Shown here one piece after another: positions 33,091-41,051 of a DNA stretch of 41,051 nt (positions are counted from its first letter, which is position 1; each line of letters opens with the position of its first letter). Location: contig QXVZ01008007.1 in NCBI GenBank assembly GCA_008931825.1, positions 1 to 41,051 of the forward strand, written 5' to 3'. This DNA comes from Phallusia fumigata. Its lineage: Eukaryota > Chordata > Ascidiacea > Phlebobranchia > Ascidiidae. Below the pieces are notes generated by a model. That model ran no database searches, had not been told where the DNA came from, and saw nothing but the letters and a program-made list of their open reading frames with translations. Both the position numbers and the translations under genes were made by a program.

Positions 33091-34178
33091 TTATTAAAAT
33101 GATTCAAGACGTGCTAAATGAGATTGTAAATAAAGATGGAGATTTAGAAGATCATGTGGTTGTTACACATCAGCATTGTGCATGTACTGCATTGGATTTT
33201 CTAGATGTCAGAAGTGTTTGATAGTTCGTCTGTCAGATTAAAAAGGGGCCGCTTTAAGCAACGTTAAAATCCAAGGTAGTTCTGCTGCTAGCAGTTTTCC
33301 AGCTTCACGTTTTGGGGACCTGAGGGCTAACCAGGTAATGAACTAAAGTAAAAAGTTATCTTGCACAATTTCAAATACCTATCTGCCATGCGTGAAATAT
33401 GAAAATACTTGGACGACTCTTTAAAACGTGTCACAAACCGGCGTTAGACAAACGAAAAAAAGCAGAACGAAGTGACACGTCTCTCCGATTAGTAGACGTT
33501 AGGAGCATTGCAGTTTTTAGGACACATATTGCGGAATTAAAATTATCACAACTACAGGTGGTCAAGAAAAAGAACAATGACTCAGCGGTGTGGTTAGTTT
33601 ACAAACATGCGTAATAACAAATATTGTGTAAAGTTTGTCAGTGCTAATGCATCGGTATCACCGCGAATAATGATGACGAAGCAGATTTCTTCACCTCAAG
33701 CACGTCACTACTCCAGGTTGATATTTAACCGACGAGTCGGTGCAGGGCGCTGCACGTGTTTGCATTTTGCTAATTGTGTAGACTAGATTCGACCGGTACA
33801 AGTTCCTTGCATCACTTGTATAAACAAGATTGGACGCTCAGTGTTTGAAGAAAGTGGAAAAATGGAACTAGCAAGATCGAACAATGATTCAAATTTAAGG
33901 TTTTACGCGTAGGGTTTTGTAAAACAGAACAAAAGCAGTGTTAAGTCGAGTTATTTCTGCATAAAAATAAATAACCCGCTCTGCCAAACACAATTGCTAA
34001 AGGTAAGACCAGGCAAAAGCATATAATTGTAAAAAGGAATACAAAAAGGTGGAAAAATCAATATTAGCAGACTCAAAATAAGCACCTTTTTTGACCAGAT
34101 TAAGTTTGAAAGATAATTTGTTTGGTTGTTTAGGGCTAGTTAGAAACATTTTGTTCTCCTTCCAGTTGACAAGACAAG
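33091..34178. other. Intergenic region between dipeptidases A and B
   Basis: A poly(A) signal AATAAA lies at 33129-33134, about 40 nt after the copy A stop. An E-box CACGTG is at 33753-33758. A pyrimidine-rich acceptor ending TTCCAG at 34165 lies 13 nt before the copy B start, fitting a 5' UTR intron or a spliced-leader acceptor. The 71-codon lysine-rich frame at 33399-33614 resembles nothing. Confidence 0.5.
33129..33134 (+). terminator. Poly(A) signal of dipeptidase A
   Basis: Canonical AATAAA about 40 nt downstream of the TGA at 33088-33090. No transcript end could be checked. Confidence 0.55.
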
Positions 34179-37100
34179 ATGACGAGCGGAAAAACCTTTA
34201 TTCTCATTGGTAAGTTAAACAGACTGGAGTAGTTGTGAGCTTTGGACAAAAATAGACAAAAATGTGGATGATGTTAAAGACGTTTTTAGGAACCCTGGCT
34301 GTCGCAATATTTAACACTTGGTCACGGCTGGGTGCAGAAAGCGTGCTCTAAAACCCGCTTTGAGTAAACTGCTTTAAGAGTTTCGTTAAAAGTTTCCAAA
34401 GTATGAGTGAAAATTATGGGCGCCATTTGTAAAAATATTTTTCATTTTCATTTAGTTAAATCAGAACGGGGCCCAATCAAAACGGGAAAGTAATTTAGCT
34501 AAATCGGAATGACCAATCGGTGATTTGTATATTTTGACAAATGGCAAAGTATAATTCCATTATATTCAAAGGTGGCAATATTTTTACGAACCGGGCTTTA
34601 TAGAAAATGGGCAAAACCTGATCAACCTATTCGAGTTGTCATTTTGCAGTGGGTGGTCTGGCGGTGGCGATGGCTATAGTGGTGGCGATTGCCGTTCCTT
34701 TGACAATCAAATCCCCGGAAGCGCAACGTCTTAAGGATGCTACTGATCTGTTAAAGAAGTCGCCCTTGATTGATGGGTAAGTTAAGACTATGGTGGTGGT
34801 TGTGGGTTCTAATCCTATCTCGGTCGCCTTTGTTTCCCTGAGCAAGAAACTTAAGCGGCATTGCTCCAACCCAAAGAAACCCGATGGGTTGACCTAAATT
34901 GAAGTCATCAACTTCAAAAAATCGAAAAAATCAAACAAAAAAAATGATCCAACGGAACTACAATGAGGCAGGTAGCTCTCAACGATAGACTCATTATGAG
35001 CATAACGCATTCAGGCGTTGTTTCGCCCACCGAGGATAACAGTGAAACAAACAAACAAATTAAATCGATTGTAAAAATTCAGGTTAGGCCCCTATGCAAA
35101 TCGAAGGCCCGCGGTCCATTACAAATACCCATCGGATGAACTTCACAAGATTACTGATCAGCAATGCTTTGTATGCTGTGTCACAATCACGTTCTTTTCA
35201 CTTGTGATATCACAAAGCAGCATGTGCGTTGGTGCCCGCAAAGGGTGAGATCAACGCTGCACATGAAACGAACATTCAGAATATTTCAGTAGTCAAGCGA
35301 TATTGCATTTACTAAGAGAGACTGGAGACTTTTCGTGGACCCCCTTTTCAGTTGCCACTTTGTTTAAACCAGAACAACGCCTGAATGCATCATGCTCATA
35401 ATGAGTCCGCCGTCATAATATTTGTCACATATTTTTATTTGGTGACTTTAATGTAGGTTTAACCTGTCGAATTTCACTGAGTTAAAGCAAACGCTCCAAG
35501 TGACCGATATGGGATTAAAACCCACAACCTTGCGATCACTTGGCAGTCGCGGTAACCGTGCAGTTATATGAATCTGATGCCTCCATTCTTTATGCAGTGG
35601 GGCGGGTGGTCAAAGCAACCACTGCCGCTCGTAAACTTAATTCCTAACATTTCTACTTCAGGCACAACGACTTCACCACTAACTTTCGGTACACGCTGCA
35701 AAACCGAATCTCGGACGTCGACCTCCATGACGACATGCGCAACGTGTTCAGCACTTCACACACAGATATAACCAGGATGAGAGAGGGACATCTGGGAGCA
35801 CAGGTATAAAGGCCTCGCAATGGTGAAAACAGGGATTAGGAGGAAAATGAACCAAAATCAAGGTCGTTTAAAATAAAGGTCCGAAGAATAATTTCGATTC
35901 TGCTTAGCGATCCATTGTTCGTGTTTCTTTTGTCAAAATAAACCTGTTGTGCGGGTAGACCATGTTAAAGATGCTTAGGGCCGATTTGGGAATATTGAGA
36001 TACAGTAATACCCGAAAAACACATTGTTTTTTGTCTCTATTCGAATGAGTCAAGCTCATAAAAACCTTTTTTTTCATTGAACTGCAAACAAGTGACATGT
36101 TTCACACTAATGTCCAGCACGACTACACTATTTTTGGAGCCATTTATGCATTAACGGGCAAAGTTATATCACATTACACAAGCATTTGCTTTGATGTCCC
36201 GCGCGGGAGTTCGAACCTCATCGCGATGTAATCTAGCCTTGCTTTTGCCTTGATGTAAAAAAAACCCGGAAGAGAGAATCAAGTGTATACCAAGTACAAG
36301 ATGACCTGAAAACAATGTGAAAATTAACTCTTGTGTAATTCCTGGTGGAATATAATTGCCAATAAAGCTTTCATTCGGTAGCATCTTGAATCATTTTGTA
36401 TTCAGTTCTGGTCTTGCTATGTTTCTTGCTCTGCACAACACGTGGATGCTGTTCGACAAGGCCTCGAGCAGATTGACGTCATGAAGAGAATGATTGACAT
36501 GTACCCAGACGACTTCCAAACAGCAACCACTGCCGATGGTATGTACACGCAACACGTAAGGCCTCGTTTTCACGCGACCGTCTAGTGGATGTAAGGTCGT
36601 TTTCAAGCTTTAAAAGACCAAACACGCGAAACAAAATCGCAACCAAATAGTCATTAAACAGCTGGTTAATGTTTTTGGTTGTCCAAAGTACCTTTACATA
36701 TCGAGTTTTGATGACGCCCTAATACAAGTCGTTAAAGGCATCGTAATACGGTTAAGATCTGAAAAATGGATGCCGAAGATGGAGAAATGTAATTTAAAAA
36801 CTATAATAGTTTGTTTTATTTGCATTAACCGTCTCACTCCGCCTTTTTACCAAACGACTTCTTACCCAATCACCCCGCTTACCCATACTCCCTTCTGTCT
36901 ATACCAAAGTTTTGACCAGAAAATTTATTCAAATCGAAACGAAAACAGTCTTTTTGTGTTTGTTAACACAGAGATTGAGAGCGCGTTCAACAGCGGCAAG
37001 ATCGCTTCTCTGATTGGCGTGGAAGGCGGTCACATGATCGACAGCTCACTGGCGGCTCTCAGAATGCTTCACGAACTTGGGGCCCGGTATATGACCTTGA

Positions 37101-40100
37101 CGCACTCCTGCAACACCCCGTGGTAGGTGTAGAAAAATTAAATGTGAACCAAGGATGGCAACGTTAATGGTACGATACGGTTCGTTAGTACGGTACACAG
37201 GCAAATCGTCAAATGCTATGGTACGGTGGTGCGGTACGTTTGTTGTAACGAAGTACGTGGTAAGCACAACTGAACTCGTAGCGTACGGTTTACTGCCATC
37301 CTTGACGTAGACACAGATACATTATTAAACCAATTCCCAACCATGTGGGCTTGAAATAGCTGCATTTCTGTTGTGATAAGTGCATAAGTTGTTTGACGTA
37401 TGCTATACCGCTTGAAAGTGGTGTGGACCACTTGGGTTTAATGTGGACCGCTCGGAGCAGCCAAAAACCATTATAACCGTCTACAATCTTACAGGGCGGA
37501 CGCCGCAAATGGGGAATACCCCAATGGAGGACTGACGGATTTCGGAAAGGTAGGTTTCGCAATTTAATCCCGCCTCAAAGTTTGAATGGAATTACGACAT
37601 GTACTGTTCCTGGATTCAGATCCAAAAATATTTGATGAAATAGAATTAGCTTATGGTAACGGAATTTACCCAGTACTTAAAATAAAATGCAGGAAGATTT
37701 AGCTGAGCGCTGTTGGGTGCAAAAGCCCTTCACTTAAACTTCTAAATTCTGCGACCAAAACGGGTCGAAGAACGCCTTTGACATAAAAGCTTTAATTGCT
37801 ATCGAAGTGTTAACGAAAAGTTCTGTACAGAAAGTTGTCCTTGAAATGAACCGTCTCGGAATCATGGTTGACCTTGCCCACGTTTCCACGGCAACCATGA
37901 GGCAAGCTTTGCAAGCTAGCGTTGCTCCGATCATCTTCAGCCACAGTTCGGTGCGAGCACTGTGCGATAAGGAAAGAAATGTTCCAGACGATGTGCTGCA
38001 TTCATTGGTGAGTGAAAAATCACTCTTTCCTGTGCGGCCCAGAAATTGTTAAAAAATATCTCGTGGCCCATTATCAAAAAAGCATGGAGGAGGGCTTCCT
38101 CATTTTAGGCTATTGTAGTGAAACAGTAACGCATTGTTTTAATTAGAGTATGGGCTGGTGATTTATTCCAATATGCACTTTAGTGGTAAACTTGCTGTTG
38201 AACGACCAGTTTGTTAATTATTTTGGATGACAATCATCGGTAAGCTGAAATCAATTTAAACGTTCGTTTCCTTATTGTTCTCGGTCTGTGGAACCAAAGT
38301 AGCTTTTGGTTCAAAACAAACATTTTAACAGTGTTTTTAATGAAGTGAAATAGTGAACTATACGGATTTAAGTGGATTGTTATTCTTTTGCACGGAAAAG
38401 CGCAAGATGTTGCTGTGGGATTAGAACCCACAACCTTCCAAAGTGTTTTGATATATGTTGAGAACCCAATCCCACGCCCTCTAGTATCCCGTATTTCTCT
38501 GAGTTAAACCAGGGTTGTGCAATCTTTTTTACTGGAGGGCCAAATACAATTCCCTGCATTATACCGTGGGCCGCACCTTTGTTCAACACAAGTTAGTTTT
38601 GTCTGATCGCATATCAAAAAAGAACATTCCGATCCCAATAGAATTTCGTTTCCGTTGTTCGCTTTACTTTCCTAGCGACATAATTACGCCAAAGGATAAT
38701 AAATTAAACTCCGGTCAGTTGTCCAACGCACAAAAAAGAAAAGTAATACACTGAAATTGTTTCGCGAACCGCACTTCATTTAAAATCTGCACATCAACGT
38801 GGGCCGCACAGTTTCTGTTGGCGGGCCGCACTTTGCACACCCCTAAAGTTCAACTATTCATTAGCTCCTATAGACGTAAAAAAAACCTTTTTTATCGCCA
38901 ACAATTATATTTTTCAGGTAGAAAACGACGGAATAATCATGATTAACTATTACAACGGATACGTTACGTGCAAAGACACAGCCACAGTTTACGACGTTGC
39001 AGGTGAATAATGTGGAGCGACTCCTCATTTTGGGTAGATGACCCTGCTGGTTGCTTAAAACCTGCACCTATTTACGCCTTTCTTCTGCAAACCCCCACGG
39101 TAACGGCCTTTTGCCTACGGGCTACATCGTTTAGTGTAGAGGTTGGCCAGCTAATTTTAGCACGCCAGGACCAAATACATCTATCCGGATCGCACCCATG
39201 TATTTTAAATTGTGTGCTACAACTTGCATAAACAAATCGATTTGTTTCTCCTACAACTCTGATGGTTAGAATAAGACGAACAGATCGACCGCTGATCGTT
39301 CAAATTTTGTGAAGCAAACAAAAAACCTAACTGTCTCCTGTGAAAAGGTTAATTCCAGTTGTCCGGGCCCCACTCGTGACCAGCACTCGCAGTCGCAGCT
39401 CGTTCGTGGTTTGCCTGTTTTACATCCCATTAGATGTGTGCGTTACTTCACTGTGCGTTGGTTGATAAGCTCTATTTATTTCAGATCATTACGATTACGT
39501 GAAGAGTTTGATCGGTACGCGGTACTTGGGAGTTGGAGCAGATTATGACGGAGTACCTCTGTAAGTGTGCTTTTTTTAATGTAAAAAACGTTTTTTTCTG
39601 CGCTCCGAAGATTGCTCTGAAGATGCGACGTGTCTGTTGGCAAGACGGAATTCTTAATTAAAAATCGGCCAGTTAATATGTGACCGGCCTGTTGGACTTG
39701 TTTTCGTCACCATTTGTTAACATTGACTTCCGAATCCTTGATAAAAGTTTTGACAAGAAAGCGCATTGAACTCCATCTTCAGAGTTATGCTTATTTTTTG
39801 ACTCTTAGCAAATGACACTGTTTGAAGGTTCTTGATCCCTTCCTCAGTTTTGATTTACCGATGCGCCAAACTCAACCTATGATGTCAGTCTACGTCACAT
39901 AACGAAGTAGCTGTCAAACTCGATCCACCAATTGCGCCCATCACTTTTTCGCGCCTGATAACGTTCTAACGTCGCACAGCTACTTCCCGCTTGGTGGTTG
40001 TTTTTGTGCAACTGTGTCACCAAAGCGAAATAAACTCAAACGTTTCAGTACGCCAGTCGATCTGGAGGACACCTCTAAATATCCCAACCTGTTTGCGGAG

Positions 40101-40274
40101 TTAATTAAACGAGGATGGAGCGACGATGAGCTGATGGATGTTGCAGGGAGGAACCTTCTTCGCGTGATGAGAAAAGTAGAGCAGGTTGCCATGGAGATGC
40201 AGGATCAGCCTCCGCAGGAGGACTGGATCCCACAAGCGGACGTAAAAAATGTGACATGCAGAAGCACGTTTTAA
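34179..40274 (+). CDS. DPEP1: Membrane dipeptidase B (peptidase family M19), second tandem copy
   Basis: Exons: 34179-34209, 34650-34776, 35662-35803, 36406-36538, 36972-37122, 37495-37549, 37831-38007, 38918-39002, 39485-39560, 40049-40274, all in phase, 400 aa. The last eight exons have exactly the same lengths as in copy A (142, 133, 151, 55, 177, 85, 76, 226 nt), so the pair arose by tandem duplication. Zinc ligands: H54/D56 (GHND), E162 in GVEGGH (the usual form), H230 (DLAHVS), H251 (IFSHS); D320 in ADYDGVP. Residues about 8-31 are a signal anchor ([20 protein letters not shown]); the C-terminus VTCRSTF ends before a GPI site. Introns are longer than in copy A because of inserted SINEs and MITEs. 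Confidence 0.92.
34785..35022 (+). repeat. tRNA-derived SINE copy, plus orientation
   Basis: The head has GGTTGTGGGTTCTAATCCTA (B-box like), the body AAGAAACTTAAGCGGCATTG and GATGGGTTGACCTAAATTGA, and the 3' end GACTCATTATGAGCATAACG followed by CATTCAGGCGTTGTT. The same 3' end occurs inverted at 35373-35407. It lies in intron 2 of dipeptidase B. Confidence 0.65.
35373..35575 (-). repeat. tRNA-derived SINE copy, minus orientation, paired with 34785-35022
   Basis: Read on the minus strand it has the head GGTTGTGGGTTTTAATCCCA and the same 3' end as 34988-35022, matching at 33 of 35 positions. The two copies lie tail to tail about 350 bp apart. Confidence 0.6.
37150..37304. mobile_element. Small MITE-like element with inverted ends
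   Basis: CAAGGATGGCA at the left end is repeated inverted as TGCCATCCTTG at the right end (11-bp perfect). Inside, ACGGT/GGTACG motifs recur on both strands. About 155 bp, non-coding, in intron 5 of dipeptidase B. A target duplication is not obvious. Confidence 0.6.
38395..38480 (-). repeat. Fragment of tRNA-derived SINE
   Basis: On the minus strand it contains AAGGTTGTGGGTTCTAATCC followed by a different body. It is a partial or divergent copy of the family seen at 34785, in intron 7 of dipeptidase B. Confidence 0.5.
38510..38845. mobile_element. Non-autonomous hAT-like element (MITE)
   Basis: It starts CAGGGTTGTGCAA and ends TTTGCACACCCCTA, whose reverse complement is TAGGGGTGTGCAAA; GGGCCGCA motifs lie inside each end. 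It is flanked by AGTTAAAC (before) and AGTTCAAC (after), a seven-of-eight match to an 8-bp target duplication typical of hAT. No transposase is encoded. It ends about 70 bp before an exon of dipeptidase B. Confidence 0.65.
39906..40040 (+). repeat. SINE-like repeat with CTCAA tail, copy 3, abutting a splice acceptor
   Basis: It shares CTCGATCCACCAATTG, CGTTCTAACGTCGCACAGCT and CACCAAAGCGAAATAAACTC with copies 1 and 2. Its tail ends about nine bases before the AG of the last dipeptidase B exon (acceptor at 40047-40048), so the repeat must contain the branch point of that intron. Confidence 0.65.
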
Positions 40275-40928
40275 AATTGCGTTTGTTTTGTTTGCTGTAA
40301 TTTCGATCAGTTTCGCACAACCATCGATCAAAGTCTATGAAGTGTATACGTGCAACATAAAATTTTAGTTGCTTGTTTTTTATTTCGATCTTAGCGGATA
40401 GAGTGATACCCGAGTTGGCTGGTGTGGCTTGAATAACTCCGCCAAACTGTAAACCAGTACAGCAATTGAATCATCCGATCGCGTATTTAGCACAAAATTT
40501 TGGGAGGGGCTAAATATTGAGAGATTTTAAAAGGAAGGCATGGACACACCTGTCACTATTTTCTTCCATGTTGGTCCAACCCATTATAAATAGACGGGTT
40601 AGAGCTATTCTGTTGAAAGCACAACAGAACGTAAAATGCTGAAGGAAGGTTACAATCACAAGACTAGGAAAAGCAGTGCATTTTTGTATTTGCCTATTTG
40701 GTAACAGATGGAACCTTAAACTAAACGATGCAGTTTAAAACAAGACATGCGCTTGCCTATCTGTTTACTACACAACAGTAACAAGTACAGATGTAGCAAA
40801 GCAAAGTAGGCACGAGTCTGATACCGTAAGTCTTTTGGTACTTGGCTATGATTAAAATGCATAATCAACCACAAATACAAGTTTGGAGGTCAGTGAAAAC
40901 AATTATGTGATAAAAAAACGAACAGGCG
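40275..40928. other. Intergenic region between dipeptidase B and the last PLPBP exon
   Basis: Tail-to-tail 3' flanks of two convergent genes. I see no further gene, no good AATAAA on the plus strand, and no repeat that matches elsewhere in the window. Confidence 0.5.
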
Positions 40929-40988
40929 TTAATCTCTTGCCCCAAATATAGAAGACCCAACTCGGACCAACGTACTCCCAGCTTCAAT
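40929..40988 (-). CDS. PLPBP: PLPBP (PROSC) last coding exon, displaced from the rest
   Basis: After an acceptor TTTTACAG the exon reads IEAGSTLVRVGSSIFGARD and stops at 40929-40931. The GSTxVRxGSxIFG block is the conserved C-terminal phosphate-binding loop of the YggS/PROSC family. It starts in phase 0, as needed by the donor at 24188 after YKEA. The human protein is longer here, ending with about 20 more residues. About 33 bp upstream (at 41021) the sequence becomes identical to 24011 onward, so in the genome these exons are almost certainly adjacent. Confidence 0.88.
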   Translation of the reverse strand: MEAGSTLVRVGSSIFGARD

Positions 40989-41020
40989 CTGTAAAATGGC
41001 AACATTTTGTCAGTCAGAGA

Positions 41021-41051
41021 AATGGTGGAAATAAACAACTTTCATCGGTGA
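41021..41051. repeat. Window-end copy of the 31-bp sequence at 24011-24041
   Basis: The window stops inside this match, which is where the PLPBP intron would continue toward the exon at 24189-24430. It ties the displaced block to this end. Confidence 0.92.

Noticed and set aside
33399..33614. 71-codon lysine-rich frame between the dipeptidases
   Set aside because: No motif, no splice or promoter support, and a length expected by chance in this DNA.
1..41051. CRISPR arrays, operons, prophage or defence systems
   Set aside because: No regularly spaced repeats, no ribosome-binding-site driven gene clusters; the genes are spliced animal genes.

Overview
The window looks like nuclear DNA of an invertebrate chordate, most likely a tunicate and plausibly Ciona (I think of C. 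savignyi in particular, but cannot prove it). It is AT-rich, introns are short (mostly about 100-900 bp) with clean GT..AG borders, gene families are animal ones (TDRD12, TPD52, NOC4L, PLPBP, membrane dipeptidase), and SINEs and small hAT-like elements sit in introns. Single N characters flanked by near-identical direct repeats suggest a composite assembly stitched from two haplotypes. The ends of the genes were found by rebuilding exons from splice sites and checking that every intron phase agrees.

Layout. 1-2131: no gene recognised, one SINE. 2132-16424 (-): a 28-exon TDRD12 gene (piRNA-pathway Tudor/helicase protein), interrupted by an assembly gap at 12126-12854. 16425-18040: promoter of TDRD12 and 3' flank of the next gene. 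18041-22426 (-): a seven-coding-exon TPD52-family gene. 22427-24010: its 5' flank. 24011-25970 (-): three internal exons of PLPBP (PROSC/YggS family), apparently out of place. 26616-28103 (+): intronless NOC4L. 28876-33090 and 34179-40274 (+): two tandem ten-exon membrane dipeptidase genes (peptidase family M19) with the same exon sizes and phases after the first two exons. 40929-40988 (-): the last PLPBP exon.

The strongest unexpected result is structural. The PLPBP gene is split: its internal exons lie between TPD52 and NOC4L, while its matching final exon lies about 15 kb away at the end of the window. The last 31 bases of the window equal 24011-24041, exactly where the displaced block starts, and the block is bracketed by a 41-bp direct repeat with one mismatch and by an N. 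The simplest reading is a misplaced 2-kb assembly block. With it moved, the order becomes TDRD12(-) TPD52(-) NOC4L(+) DPEP-A(+) DPEP-B(+) PLPBP(-). Likewise, removing exactly 1012 bp (gap plus one copy of a 283-bp repeat) restores one continuous TDRD12 exon of 240 codons plus 2 nt with both splice phases correct.

Biologically, the TDRD12 protein is long (about 1821 aa when rebuilt). It keeps a perfect Walker A motif but lacks a DEAD box, and it carries a large Ser-rich plus helical C-terminal extension that I do not recognise. The two dipeptidases have an N-terminal signal anchor and no C-terminal GPI signal, unlike the mammalian enzymes. The genes do not form an obvious pathway together; I see no defence system, CRISPR array or operon.
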